From Pestalotiopsis fici W106-1 (lineage: Eukaryota > Ascomycota > Sordariomycetes > Amphisphaeriales > Sporocadaceae): DNA of 64,000 nt. Both the position numbers and the translations under genes were made by a program. Under the pieces are notes generated by a model. The model ran no database searches. It was given only the letters and a program-made list of their open reading frames with translations, and was not told the DNA's origin. Below, piece by piece: positions 22,084-35,770 of the stretch (the first letter of the stretch is position 1; each line of letters starts with the position of its first letter). The stretch covers positions 2,372,685 through 2,436,684 of the forward strand of contig NW_006917099.1 in NCBI RefSeq assembly GCF_000516985.1, read 5' to 3'.

Positions 22084-23810
22084 TTATTTGTGAACGAGTG
22101 TCGAAAAGACCAGTGATACATGACCCATTCTTAATGCAATACGCAGTACTCGCAGAAGTCTTGGCAGCGGTATTTACAGGTAGTTTGCAAAATTCTTGGC
22201 GTCGACCCGCCTGAACTCGTAAGACGCGCGAATTTTCCCTTGATAGGTCCCAGCACAAGATAGGGCTGTGCCGGTTTTGATATAACAGTATAGTGAAAGA
22301 GACGTTCGTTTACCAGAGCTTTGATAGCGGCAAAAGTAGACTAGACAAGCCAGAGACCCCACAAGTCGCGGTTTTATGCTGCCAATCTGCCTGTTTTTCT
22401 CCATTCAAAAAGGAAATGCTGCCCTCTAGTGACAGCTCTCCCTTTCCGTATAAAGAAAGATGGACATTCATTGCTTGACTCGACACATCCGGCCGGCAGA
22501 GCCATCAACCATTGCTCAGACAGACGCCGGAAATAACAACGGGAAAAGGACTTGCCGCTTCATTGTAGTAATGAGCTGCGGTTTCCACTTGCTGAACCGG
22601 ATATCCGACCCAGAAATCCGCCCACCGGCTCTCGATAGTTTGTATGGGCTGACATGGTAAGAGAACAGAAAGAGGATCTCCAGATAGGATGACGGGCGGG
22701 CTCCACTTGTCATCGTACACTACTGTAGATCTCGACCCTTTGTTTTTTGCCCTTTCGGAGCCCAAAGAACGGGTAGTTGTGGTCTCTTGCAGAAATAGCG
22801 ACAACGGCTCCGGCACTCGATACTTTATTGAGCCTCCTTCACCGCTAGCCGTTGGAATTGGGGTCCAGAATCCAACAACCAACGTTGGGCCATTTCATGA
22901 GGCTTATCCATGATGAGAGCTAGGATCCAAATCTCCCCGAGTACTAGGTAGCTCAGTAAGTTTTCCAACGTCAGGAATATTCCGCACTTGGGGTACATAA
23001 CCATTAGTCATATTTTAGTAAATATATTTATTTTTCTCTGTTTCCAGTGGTGGACCTCTTTTATCAAACCGCATGTACAGAGGTGGAAAGATGGCGCGGG
23101 TCTCGCGACTAATGTAATGATTTCCGCGCAGAGCCAAGGAATCCATGTATGCGAAAGTACAGATGAAAAGGGTAACTAACGTACAATGCAAGCAGGGGTG
23201 TGGTTCTGTTTCGACCAGTCATGATTATTCATCAACGCCCTTACATGTTGGGATTTTCTTGCCTCTGGCTATTTGGATGTCCCGTGACGCAACATATCAT
23301 GCCTTATCGAGGCAATCGTGGGTGCCGTCACACTGCTTTCGTCCGTCCCTTGCCTATCTCAGACGACCCTGGGATAATGGTTTGGCCAACAAAGTGCGGC
23401 CGCCGGTCATCGAGATTCCACGATACACCCGACCTATAGCGCAATTCGGGTAAGTCAGCTAAGAACAAACTAATTTTCTGCGGAGTCGGCCCGCTAGTCT
23501 GGCAACTAGAGACGTCTAGCCCCGGTACGACGCCTTGGAGCTCCAAAATATCGCTCCCAGGTCTCTCAAGGCCTATCAGGGTCTTTGATTCAGAGATGTC
23601 TGGCCTGTGTATTTCATCACTGGCCCCTCCCTACCATAACGGCCAGACTCACCCAACAGGGAATCCATCACCGGGGTATATGTGGGTGACTGGCAAGATT
23701 GCGCTCATGGCACGCCTTGATACATAAGCACAATCGTACCGCCAGGCCCCATGTGTTTTGGAAGTCGTATGAGAGAGAGAAACACTTGAATTATTATCAG
23801 ATAGTTCACC
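22084..23810. other. Long intergenic interval between carboxylesterase and P450
   Basis: 1.7 kb. Short ORFs occur on both strands but none shows a start, codon pattern or family signature I can support. It includes the P450 promoter. Confidence 0.5.
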
Positions 23811-25617
23811 ATGTTGCTCGAAACTGTTCCTTCGGACAAGACAATCCTCGGTCTTTCGGCACTGAGCGGCGTCTTGTTCCATCATGTATATGCCCGGAGG
23901 GTGGAAGTCGACTTTCTGGCCTTGCAGCTTGTCGGCGTAGCCATCGCGTCATGTCTTCTCTTGACATGGTGGTTTGTCAATACCTGGAATCTGCCGCTTC
24001 TTGTCGCCCTTTCAAAGTTGGGGCTTTCTGTCTCGGCGTTCTTGGTCAGTCTTGCCAGCTCGATACTTGTCTATCGTGGATTCTTCCACCGTTTGCGAAA
24101 TGTCCCTGGACCCTTTGCCGCTCGTTTCAGCGCATTCTGGACAGTGAAACAAAGTTCTGGAGAGTACAAGTTCCATAGGAAACTGAACACTTGGCATAGT
24201 GAGCATGGTGATGTTGTCCGCATTGGTTTGTTACCCCTAACCTTTTTGAAGACGATTGTAGACTAAACATTGCTTAGGACCACGCATGATTACGGTCAAC
24301 CGTGCCGATGCAGTGACACCGCTCATGGCCCTGGGAAAGGGTGTGTGGTGGTCACACCAGGGCAATGACCACAGCAAGCTCAGCTTCTCCCTTTCGCGAC
24401 TGTCAGACGACCACAAGCAGCGGAGACGACCTTGGGAGCAAGCATTCAGCACCCCAACCATGGACAAGTTTGATGCTGATATACAGGAAATCATTGGCGA
24501 TTTTCTGCAAAAGTTGAAAGAACAAGGTACCCTCGACGTTCCTGCAGTAATGGGGAGGCTCTCATTTGACATCATGGCGCTTGTTGGCTTTGGAAACAAG
24601 TACGGAACCATGGTCTCGGGTGTATCTCACCCTGCTCTCGTCGCCATGAGGAAAGCGCACTATGCTTGGGCAGGTCTGCGGTGGGTGCCTTGGCTCATGG
24701 GTCTACTCAGTGCTCTCCCAGGTGGTGGCAGTGACTTTGTCCCCTTTTTGGCTCTGTGCGCCGAAGTGGTCCGTGAGCGACAAATTCAGCACAAGGCCGA
24801 TCGTGAGTCGGGCAAAAAGGATTCGGAAACTCGCAAAGACGTCATGTCCCACTTGCTGGACGCCATGGAGGAAGGTGGACCCTCGGCGCCGCCGACTCAG
24901 GAGGCGATGGACTCGGACAGCAGGGTCATGATTGCTGCCGGTGCCGACACTACACAGAGTGTGCTGGCAAACGCCATCTGGTTCATGACTGCGACGCCGT
25001 CTGCTCTTGTCAAATTACAGCAGCTCCTAGATAAGCTCTTCCCCGATGGTCCAGAATCCTTCAGTTATGCGACCCTTATTGGCAACAAAGAGACAATCGA
25101 GTGGGTCGACGCCATCATCAATGAAACGCTACGCGTACGCCCAGCAGGAATAAGTGGCAACCCTCGTACGACGGGCCCCGAAGGTTTGATTATCCCAGAA
25201 TCCAAATTTGGTCCGCAAATCTGGATTCCCGGAGACGTAGACGTGTTGGCTCCCACATGGGTGCTTCACCGTGATGAGCGCTTCTTTGAGCGGGCGGAAG
25301 AGTTCATTCCAGAGAGATGGAGCGCCGATTCGAAATTAAAATGCGAAAAAGAGGCCTTTTTCCCTTTCAATATTGGTAGGTTTCATTCTTTGTGTGTCCT
25401 TTCCGAGGCTGACTGTCGTGGTATAGGCAAGCATGCCTGCGTTGGCAAACCACTTGCCATGCGCGAGGTGAGAAGCGTGGTTGCAAGAGTCGCTCTCGGC
25501 TTCGATTTGAAGTTTCCACCCAACACAGACTGGCATTCGTACGAAGCAACAATCATGGATGCATTTACCATGGCCTTGCCCTCATTCGATGTAGTATTCA
25601 ACGAGAGGGTGAAATGA
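23811..25617 (+). CDS. Cytochrome P450 monooxygenase with multi-helix N-terminus
   Basis: Three exons, 23811-24225, 24278-25375 and 25427-25617, with introns of 52 and 51 nt and joins in phase, giving 567 residues. The N-terminus has about three hydrophobic helices before the proline-rich hinge (RNVPGPFAARF) instead of the usual single anchor, as in several fungal secondary-metabolism P450s. The I-helix segment is AAGADTTQS, the K-helix ExxR is in INETLRVRP, and the PERW-type segment is FIPERW. The heme loop FNIG-KHACVGKPLAMRE spans the last intron, with the ligand Cys in exon 3. It is presumably ER-bound and needs a P450 reductase. Substrate and CYP family cannot be fixed from sequence alone. 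Confidence 0.92.
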
Positions 25618-25695
25618 GAAACTGGTTGATCATCTCGTGAGAGTTTAAAGGTATCAAGGCGATGGTGACAGGTTTGGCGAGCAGACAGTGCTATA

Positions 25696-27735
25696 TTACT
25701 GGGATCTGCTGAGAATGGAATCGTCGTACAACTGGGCCGTGGCACTCTGGATCTGTCTTCTAATGTCATCCTCTAGATCTTTCTGGCAAATCACTTTTCC
25801 AATGCCACCTAGAGCGCTTGCTGAATGTGTATAACGCCTTTTGACGCCAGGGGGTGCTTTCATAAGCAACGAGATACAGAGCTCTAGCAGGTCTGCCCAG
25901 AGTTGCTGCAGAGAGATGGGAGGCTGGGAAAGCGCCGGGACGTCGTAGGCCGCCACGCCCGTGATGAGATCCAACCAGTCATCCGGTGTGGTTGATTTGC
26001 TTTCGCTGAGTGCCATTAGGATTGCCGAGATGTGTTGGCCAAGCTCGTGTTCGGAGCGGCCAGTCTTTTCCGAATTTAAAAGTATAAGTATGAGATCTTG
26101 ACTCAAAATCGACCATCCGTTGTATTCCAAAAGTGCTTGCACGCCGTCATCTTCCTTGAGAATTCCATCGAGTACTCCCAGCACTAGAGGCCGTGTAGCA
26201 AGTCCGATTCGGGCTGCCGTACTAGGTTGGTAAAGGTCCATGAGGAGGTCTATAAGACCTGTAGCCTCTCGCCTCAAGCCAGGAGCATCGTCCTCTCTCA
26301 ACCAGTCCCCAAGAGATTTCAAAGCTGCCAACAAGAGACGATCCTCGGAAGCAGACTCGTGCTTGGAGTCCCAGGCCAGTGTTTTCAGAGACCCACTGCC
26401 GGTATGTGCTTCTGCACTTCGCGCATCGGGGTGGAGCCCCTGAGCTCCAGAGACTGCAGCATCCCACCTGTCTCTCAGGTATTCCAAGACCAATGATAAT
26501 GCTTCCATGACCGAATCTCGGAGCTTGAGGAGAAGATCCGGCTGCACTTCTTGAAAGATGTCCTCAGACTCGGCTAGATCGATCATTTCAAGCAAGTGAT
26601 TGATAAAGAATGACAGAATTATAAGCGCAGATGTCAGTCTTTCGGAGATTGCCGGATATTCTGCAGTATTCAGCTTTGCAAGCAAGTTTGGGAGGCTTGA
26701 GCGAAGGTCGATCAAGATCAGGCTCACAAAGAGGTAAGAGAGTGATTTAGACGACTTGAAGATGTCTCGAAACAAAATTTGGCTAGCCATGTCACCATAG
26801 GTGACGAGGAGATTGGCAGCACAATTTGTGTACGCCTCACGGCTCATTGCCGTTGGCTTGGATCTTGCTAGATCGTGAACAAAGGCTATAGCTGCAGGCA
26901 ACCATGTTGGGCGTTCTAGAAGAAGCTATAATAAATTATTAACATGAGACTTTATGCAACACTTTGGAGCATGGCACTTACATCAGTATTGAGGCGACCT
27001 AAAATCTTGCCCAAAAAGTCCAATAAAGTGACTGCATCGGTGCCTTTGTAGGATGCACACAAGGAGCTGATACATTCGTCGATTCTTTGGGACATGACTT
27101 TTGCATCGTGCGTGCCATTTATCCAGGTCCATGACAAGATAGACAGGACCAAGGGTTGCTTTGGGGCTATTTCGATCAAAGGAGACCAGTCTTGAACTGC
27201 TGCAAGTGCATCGCTGCCCTCAGATGATGAGCTTACAATTGTAAGCAGTGTCTTGACAATGAAATCGGTCGTCTCTTCCGAGCTGATTTGATAAGTAAAT
27301 TGACAGATTCTGATCAATGAGCAGTAGTGCATACCTCTGGATGATTGCATTTACCAAGAGCGGAATTCGTCCAAGAAGCTTGTCCTCGGCTTTTGCATCC
27401 TCGGGGAGGAGGACCGCGAACGTATAGATGACGTTGGCAGCAAGATCAAGCATTTCCTTGGCATCTGCCTGTCTTGCCCCTGGTTTTGAACCTGTCCGAA
27501 GTAGACGATCGAGGAATTTGGCCGATATGGAGCTCCATATCGTAGTGACCACGAATTTGTCGTTTCTGAGCTGTTCGGATGAATCTAGCGTCGACTTTAA
27601 AAGGGCAAGGCCAACGAAACGCGAAGTGTCATCCTTTGCTTTGAGAAGTTCCACGATCCTCTCCAGCGATGCATCCTGAGAGCTTGAGCCTGTTCCCAGC
27701 TGCTCGTGTGCTGTTGTTGCACCTTGGTCGCTCAT
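25696..27735 (-). CDS. Neurochondrin-family (DUF1941) protein
   Basis: Three exons, 27735-27335, 27282-26982 and 26925-25696, with introns of 52 and 56 nt and joins in phase, giving 643 residues. The all-helical, armadillo-like sequence matches the fungal neurochondrin/DUF1941 family (LLKAKDDTSRFVGLALLKS near the N-terminus, then YTNCAANLLVTYGD and LLLLAALKSLGDWL-like blocks). Function in fungi is not established. The start at MSDQGATTAHEQ was preferred to a longer open frame that lacks an ATG. Its 3' end lies 78 bp from that of the P450 (convergent). Confidence 0.82.
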
Positions 27736-28256
27736 TGTTCCAAGGTGTTCATGCTGTTGCCATAAAAGGACTGAGTCCGGTAGTGATGCCCAAATTTTGC
27801 TCCAAGCTGGGATATCCACTTGATTGATAGAGCCCTGAAAACGTTTGAGAATGTATGCTTAGTAAATTTGGACAAGAAATAACCTCAAGTCAAGCCGAAA
27901 TTTGAACAAAAATCGAGCTCGATACTACTCTACTTACTTCGTTAAGAAGTTTGTAGGTTCGGGTCTCATTGTTGAGCAACATTTAAAGGTTCAAATGTTG
28001 GACACCATGTCACAAACGGCAAGCTGGGTAACGAGCTGGTAACCGCTAGCTTGATTCCTTGGGTACATGACCGACATTATCGGAGCTTATCGCAGAGCTA
28101 CGTAACCCCCTACCACGATGCCCCTGCTCAGCCTTGTCGCAAACATAATGCTTGCGCAGCATCCCATCGACTGTATTTATTTACCCGGAGCAATTGAATA
28201 ACTTGCGAAATAGTCGGACGAATGAACATGGCAGTTGCGCTTGCTGTCATTCCAGC
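27736..28256. promoter_or_regulatory. Bidirectional promoter interval (neurochondrin-family / CLC)
   Basis: 521 bp between divergent start codons, with no coding signal. It must contain both promoters and 5' UTRs. Confidence 0.45.
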
Positions 28257-31053
28257 ATGGCCACTAGGATATCAGTAGGAGAGGAAGGTTCGTCGTCCTC
28301 CTCGCACTCCTTCAGCGACCAACCGCCGCCGCGAGCGCATCAGCGGCGCCCCGATCACGATGCCGGCGAGGAAGACGGCGACGATGACGACCTTGATCTT
28401 TTCTCCGCGCCCCAAGATGGCGATCTCCTCGGGGACGACCCAATGAGCGAGCCCATGAGCTTCAAGAGGAAACAAAAGCAGAACAAGACGGTACTGTCAC
28501 GCCCGAGCCGCTTGCTCTCGGCGATCACAGGCAACCGCCTCGGTACACCCCCTCGATCGCCGAACATGTCGGGTGGTAACACGCCAACCCGCCTACAGGG
28601 GCTCGGCATCGATACCCCGACGCGCAGTCAGACAGGAGGAAGCATAATCAACGGATCAAAAGATGGAATACCCTTGGACTGGTATGTGGAAGGGCCTGGG
28701 CGACGAGTAGGCTACGAAGATCTTACGGCCATTGACTGGAGCTTTGAGTATACAAAAGAAAGACAGCGATTACGAGTATTGTACTCCAGTGCCACTGGGT
28801 TGGTGGGTTACATACAACAACTTCTCGACGCATCCCAGATATGGTTCATTCTTGTTTTCACTGGCATTGCCGTTGGCGCACTCGCTGCAGGCATCGATAT
28901 TGCATCCGACTGGCTCGCCGATCTAAAATCAGGATATTGCGCGTCCGGGCCAGACGGCGGCGCCTTTTACTTGAACCGGAATTTCTGCTGTTATGGATAC
29001 GACCAGGGCGCAAACTGTGTAGGCTGGAAACCTTGGGCCACAGCGTTGGGTATTACCAGCGCTGGCGGCAAGTGGTTCATTGAATACTTCTTCTTCCTCA
29101 TGCTTTCAGTCACTTTTGCCCTGTGCGCGGGAGTCTTGGTCAAGGAATACGCGATTTATGCCAAGCATAGTGGAATTCCCGAGATCAAGACCATGCTGGG
29201 AGGATTCGTTATCAGGAGATTTCTTGGTGGTTGGACATTGCTGATAAAGAGTTTGGGCTTGGTAGGATTGCCAAACTTTACCAACGGTTCAAACTCATAC
29301 TAATAGTGTACAGGCCCTTGCTGTTGCGTCTGGCATGTGGTTAGGGAAAGAAGGTCCACTGGTCCACGTAGCTTGTTGTTGTGCAAATCTACTCATCAAG
29401 CTTTTCCCCAGTGTCAACGACAACGAGGCCCGAAAGCGCGAGGTTATCTCGGCAGCCGCGGCATCTGGCATCTCTGTTGCTTTTGGAGCCCCTATTGGAG
29501 GTGTGCTCTTCAGTCTCGAGCAACTTTCATACTACTTTCCCGACAAGACCATGTGGCAGTCATTTGTCTGTGCCATGACTGCGGCCGTGATGCTGCAAGC
29601 CTTTGACCCATTCCGTTCTGGCAAGCTCGTCTTGTTTCAAGTCAAGTATGGATCTGGCTGGCATGGGTTTGAAATGATCCCATTTGCACTGATAGGCATC
29701 ATGGGCGGCATCTATGGCGGTCTGTTCATCAAAACCAACATGGCCGTGGCCCGTTGGAAAAAGTCAACCACTTGGCCTCTCCCAGGTCCACTAACCCAAG
29801 TCGTACTCGTTGCGCTGCTCACAGCGCTTATCAATTACCCAAATCATTATATGCGAGCACAATCGTCGGAGATTGTCTCTTCGCTGCTTTCAGACTGCAC
29901 GCAGGTTCTCGATGATCCATTTGGACTTTGCAAAACCGGTATAGCGACAGCCGGTACCATTGTTCTTCTCCTCTTTGCTGCCGTGCTTGGATTTTTCTTG
30001 GCTTCCATCACGTTTGGTCTGCAAATACCCGCTGGTATCATCTTGCCCAGCATGGCCATTGGCGCACTCAGTGGTAGAGCTGTGGGTATCATCATGGAGA
30101 TTTGGCAACACAATCATCCAGGCTTCATCGCATTCAGTAAATGCGAACCCGATGTCCCGTGCATCACACCAGGTGTGTATGCCATTATCGGTGCTGCCGC
30201 GACACTTGCGGGCGTCACTCGCATGACTGTCAGCATTGTTGTCATTACCTTTGAGCTCACGGGCGCGTTGACCTATGTCTTGCCCATCATGATTGCTGTC
30301 ATGTTGTCGGTATGGGTTGGCGATGCGTTTTCTCGCCGCGGAATCTATGAATCGTGGATACATTTCAATGGATATCCCTTTCTTGATTCAGGTGATGACG
30401 GGCATGGTGCTCAGAGCGTCCCGGATATCCCGGCCGGCCAAATTATGACACGCATCGAGGATCTAGTCGTGCTCACGGCCACCGGTCACACCATTGCCTC
30501 TCTTCGTAATGTCTTGGAGTCGTGTGAATATCGCGGCTTCCCAGTGATATCGGATCCTCGAGAGGCGGTCCTCTTGGGTTATATTAGTCGTTCAGAGCTA
30601 GTTTACAATCTCACCTCGGCAACATCGCCACCCCGTAATCTACCTCCGGAAACAGAATGTTTCTTCTCGCACCAACCCCTCGCGGACCCGAGAAGCACGC
30701 TCGACCTCAGACCCTGGATGGACCAGACGCCCCTCACCTTGCCGTCCCGCAGCTCCCTACACCTCGCCGTGACCTATTTTCAAAAGCTGGGCGTGCGATA
30801 TGTCCTCTTCACTGAGCGTGGCGAATTGGTCGGGCTCCTCACCAAGAAAGACTGCTGGTTTGTCTTGAACGGGGCCGAAGAGTCACGGAAAGATCGCCAG
30901 GGCCTGCAAGAGGACGGCATCGGCGTCGGTGGACGACTGGGACGTACTAGAGAAGACGGTGATACCGTGGAAGAGAGAGGGCTACTAGGCCGAGAAGGAG
31001 GAGACGCCGACGAGACTGCCAGCCCCATTATAGACCGAGATGGAATATTATGA
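28257..31053 (+). CDS. CLC-family voltage-gated chloride channel / Cl-/H+ exchanger
   Basis: Two exons, 28257-29261 and 29314-31053, with a 52-nt intron containing a TACTAAT-like branch site, giving 914 residues. The N-terminus is disordered and Ser/Pro-rich (about 150 residues). The channel core has the selectivity loops HSGIPEIK at about 303, GKEGPLVH at about 346 (the gating glutamate is present) and GAPIGGVLFSLE at about 393. The C-terminal region (about 705-850) carries two CBS-type segments. The order resembles yeast Gef1 and animal ClC-3/4/5 proteins, which act in endosomal/Golgi or plasma membranes in ion and pH balance. Whether it is a channel or an exchanger was not determined. Confidence 0.93.
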
Positions 31054-31787
31054 TGAGCGACGGGCAATGTAGAAGATGTAGTTTTCTTGTCTTGTAGATT
31101 CGTGTCTAGATTTGTAGCAATATAGTTGTACCTTGAACAAGGCCATTTGTGATGTTCAACTTTTTTGTTCAACCTTGTGCTCCAATCATTCAGTTAGATC
31201 TGGAAAGCCAGTAGGTTGTATTGGCTCAAGCCTTGTCCGTTCCATCCACGATGCTTGCTATTACCTGTGTGTAGCCAAGTAATAAGACAACCATGCAGGC
31301 AACTGCCCAAATGGAGGACACCTGACTAGCATCGCAGTAATTCTATAGCCGTGTCATCTTTACACCTAAATCACGAGAAAGATATGCACTCGTTTGGTCG
31401 AAATACATTATTTATATACGAAGCTCGTATACGTGAATCCTTCGTAATAGCTGGCCAGAACGCTATCTATAAATGCTCACTTACTCCCTGATTGACAGCG
31501 GCCAAGCTCTTGGTATATGCTGATACAGCTCAAAAGAAACACGGCAGGATGTATGGTAGGAGGCCAGATGTTCTACCAGTGCCATCAAATACTTCTCGCC
31601 GTGCTTTTGTTCTCGTTCCCGTTTCCCTCATCTTGAAAATATCTGGGTATCGAATGCCTCTGAATCTCTCAAATCAAAAACGCCAATCCATGCAATACGC
31701 CAATTTGGTCAAACAGCCATCAAATTCACACAAAATCCTGTTGGTACTCCAGGCCTTCCCAATGCGCATCAAGTTGGGTACGAGAAT
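31054..31787. other. Intergenic interval between convergent genes
   Basis: 734 bp of 3' flanks of the CLC and RING genes, with no supported ORF. Confidence 0.5.
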
Positions 31788-33393
31788 TTACTGGCCAACC
31801 GGTCTCTTGCCCTTCCGGTTCGCCGTCATTAGCTTGAGCTCGAGATGGTAGAATGAGTTCTTGGGCTGCTTTGCACCGGGTCTCGTCTTCAGCTCGACTT
31901 TCTGTCTGCAAATCGGGCATGTTCGCTTAAGATGATCTATATGCAGGGCGGAATGTAGACACTCGGAACAAAATAGGTGACCTAGATGAGCCTGTTAGTA
32001 AAAAGAAACGAATGTGCGGACATTGGAATAACATACCACAATGCGTAACTGTCAGAGCAGTGGCGTCGTCCATGCAGATTGAGCACTGAAATTTGCTGAG
32101 TTTCACCCGATTGTCGACCTTGGGCAGCTGTAGTTCGGGCGGCAGCTCATCAGTGGCAGTGAGGTCCAGCACATCATCTTCGGCCTGTGGCGCGGGAGAT
32201 GACTCGGCAAATGGGTCATCTTCGCGTTTGGAAATCTGGCGTTTGAGGGCTTTGGTCGGTCGTGACTTGGTAGAAGATGGCGTTCGTCTCTCGGTCGTAC
32301 CGGCTCTGCTGCCAGTAGTACTGTCGCGAGTACGTTTTCTCGAGTTGGGAGCTCGCATGGATGTGCTGCGATCTAGGGCTCGGTGCGCATCGCCTTCGCG
32401 GTCCAACTTAGGGGACGTGAGGTCAACCAGGCTCGGAGCCCTGGGTCTTCGACCTCTTTCCGATGCGGCCGTGTGGCTCGTCGCTTGGGTCGGCATAGTG
32501 TTGAATATGCCCCGTATTCGCGATAGGAAAGAAGATTGAGGAACTACCGGTGAGACTTGGGTGTTGGTGCTGTTTAGTCTGGGTGGGCTGCTGCTAAGTG
32601 GTGGCAACGAGGGAGATGGGAAGTCGCCGCCCAGTAGTCCGATGAACTGATCGTCGCTATTTGGCTCGTGGCTGCCACCGGACCCAGCCGGGATACCAAA
32701 AGACTGTTGTAGTGGGGGCAACCAAGGAGTGTGTTGAATTGAAGCGCTGTGATTCAAGGTGCCGCTGGGTTGTGGTTGTGTGGTTGTTGTTGTTGGAGGT
32801 AAATATTGGTTGAAGGAGGGTGCATCAGTGTCAGAATCCTGGGGTGGGCTGCTGAAGGGTAGCGGGGCAAATAGATCGTCGCCAGCAGCAGCAGAGTTTA
32901 TTGACCCTCCGCCGAGGTTGCCAAAGTTGTCATATGCGTCCCCTAGGGAATTGGAATTGCCTGGCTCTACTGGCATCTGCGAAAAGTCTTGTCTCGAGTT
33001 GTCCGATACATTAGCGGCACGAAAGATGTCAAAGTCTTGTTGAGTCCCGATGGCCGTCGTCGTCCTTGTCGAAGTAGCGGGTAGTGATAGTGGCAGGTAC
33101 CACAAAGAATTTTGATTCGCGTCCGCGCTCAGAGTCTCACCAAAGCCCTCATGGAACGACGGGAGATGTCGGCCAGCAGGCGGAAACGTGGAGCCTGACA
33201 GGTTGGGTTCGAGGTTGGAGACTGAAGAAGATAAAGGATAGAATTGGTTGTACTCGACGGCTGGCCGGAAGGAACCAGAGGTTGCCGGCATCCAAGGATC
33301 CTGGGCGCCGATGGTGCCGCTAGCATCCATCAGCCCGTCGGTAAGCTGGTAGGCAAGGGCGTCAAGATCCTCGTCCCCATGCGGGTCCTCCAT
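31788..33393 (-). CDS. RING-finger protein, probable Slx8-type SUMO-targeted ubiquitin ligase
   Basis: Two exons, 33393-32037 and 31981-31788, with a 55-nt intron inside the RING, giving 516 residues. About 440 residues of Ser/Pro/Asn-rich disordered sequence precede a C-terminal C3HC4 RING: CSIC, then HCGHLFCSECL, then CPICRQKV. It ends with a short basic tail. A BLDLT-like acidic/hydrophobic patch (DVLDLTATDE) and VDLTS (around 335) could be SUMO-interacting motifs. Length, the C-terminal RING and the patches fit the Slx8/Rfp family of nuclear ubiquitin ligases in genome maintenance. Homology outside the RING cannot be judged here. Confidence 0.78.
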
Positions 33394-35770
33394 GTTCTCG
33401 CCATGATTGTTTGCTGGTGATATTGCTGCTGTTTTCTATAAATTAATATGCATACTTGCTTCGCCGATGTTAAAGAATTAACGAGGACAAAACAAAAGAG
33501 AAGACAGAAAAAGAAAGTTCAAAGATTCCTTTTTCACTTCGACTTTTCGGGTCCTTCGTACCTTGCATGTGCCGCTGTCGGTGCGGACTGGGTTGGTCGT
33601 CGGCCATCTTGCCCGTAGGATGAAAGGATCTGAGACCACTGCTTGGATTCGTACGATTTGTTGCGCCTTAAGGAATGCCTCGGTAGGTATTTAGAAAAGT
33701 ATGTGTCGTAGGTTCCGATTTTGCAAACATCGCATCCGACCTAACATTAGCATTGAGACTGTTTGCTGGCCGAAAACTCCAAGATCCGACAATTCCTCCT
33801 CGACAATGCTGGCCGAAGCATGAATGCTTCTTATCCAGGCTCTGCCCAAAAGAAAATCGCCAGTCGTCAAGAGATGTGCAAATAAGACCGAGTTCCGTCG
33901 TTCCGTCCCTGCCGCAGTGCCGGGTTTGGGGTCATTTGCTCAGTGCGGCGAATCGCAAGGTTGCCAAAGGTGGTGGTGCTGTGAAGGTGGTGATGGGCAC
34001 GATTTCACTTTAGAGCAAACGACGGCCGTGGCTCGCTATTCATACGTGAGTGTGGTGGCACGGCGCGATCGAGTCACTTCGTAAAAGGAAAGCACAGCTC
34101 AGACGAAAGAAATTCGAGAATTTATCCAGTTCAGGCAGCCAGGGATAATATTGACTTTCCTTCTCGGAAAAAAAGACAGCTCATGAAACCATCATTTCTC
34201 TGACCTTTGCCTACCCCTAGCAGTCTAACCTACGTGCTAGCCTGCCTTACATATCGCCGCCGTTGGGTAAAGGTGACTACGAGACTTGCACATAATACGC
34301 GCCATGGATACGCCAGATGCGGCCAAGTAAATGGATGTACAAAGTTGGGGTGGTCTTGAATCGCCACGACAGCAAGCACGTTGTCAGAGCTTCCTAGAGG
34401 CACGGAGCGTACAAGCGGAGAAAGCCAGACAGACAGCCAGCCAGCCAGCCATGGAGCCACGGAGCCACGGGGGCACAGTTGCAACAAATGACAAGATGAG
34501 GATTCCAGCCCAGCTAAACTGTCTCGCCCATTGGTGGTGAGAATGCAGTGTCCTTTTTCTTAGTCCTGTTTCCCTGATCCGTTCAAACTTAGGTGTGAAG
34601 TATTAGGCAAACGAGACACGTCTGGCAGAGGGCAATATCCCGGGAGTAAGCAAACGCCTGGGCTGGACCGGAGGTTACTTCCGTGCATTCGATTCTCGAC
34701 CTCTCTACCTAGCAAATCTTGTAGCTTTGACAAAGACAGATGCAGGTGCTACATACAGTAAAGGCTAACAAAGCATGTTAGGTTGGGTTTTCTATTTTAC
34801 GGATTATGGAAAATGGGGGAGGCTGTACGGAGCTTGGACGGAGCTACTTGAAATTCAACTTTCATCTCACCCCTCGGCTGTGGACGTGCATCTGCTCGTG
34901 AACTGTTCAGATCAAATGCGTACTTGAATCAAATATGGCCTTGCTCAATTTGTTCAATCTGAATGTAGGTCCCCATTGTCTGAACATCAGGACGAGTACA
35001 AGTCACGACCCTTTTTGGCAGCTCCGCAGCTCCCCCACCAACGCACCAACCAGACCAATACGTGCCGATGGCTGCGGTTCATGGACTACATTGAGTAATC
35101 AAATACTCCAAGCTAGTCCGGAACTCCTTGAATCTGCACGATAAACAAGCAGCCGGTGGTGATATGAAAGCTTGCGAAAACATCCGGTCCGAGGATTTTT
35201 GAGCTTTCTCCACCCTTTCTATACTCGTATAAGCGGAAGGGAAACTGATATTGACGTCATGCCAACCTTTATGGACGGTTCGAACTATTTTATAAACCAT
35301 TCCCCAAGACTCGAGGAGCCCAACATTCCAGAACGCCTTGCCATGATCAATAATACTACATGTGATGCATATTTATCGGATATATAGTCACGACTATGTA
35401 GAAGTCGGAGACTTGCTAGCCACTGTCAACGATCCTGAGTCGGTATGCTTGTTGCATGCAGAACCAAACAATACTAACAATAATGAGAAGATCAATCACG
35501 ATTCGGAAGAACGTTGCTAGACGTTGCTATTCTTCTACAGGGCGGGGATTAAAATAATGATACCGATAACAGTAACAAGAGATATCATTTGCAAAGTTTC
35601 TCAGGATCCTTTCTCCCTTGGTGATGGATGATCTAGGCCGTAGCTCATTACATTGAGCCTACTGCCCGACATTAGGGCAAGGTAGTAGCCATTGTAAGAG
35701 CCGATCTGACTATTTAAACCAACAACTCGCCTTTGTTTGACTCTTGGGTATTCTGAGAAACTTGAGTTGT
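33394..35770. other. Gene-poor interval
   Basis: 2.4 kb without a supported gene. ORFs are short and lack family features. A small AGCC tandem run lies at about 34434-34450. The promoter of the RING gene should lie at the left end. Confidence 0.5.

Noticed and set aside
32093..32539. 148-codon plus-strand Ser/Arg-rich ORF
   Set aside because: Reverse shadow of the disordered region of the RING-finger gene.
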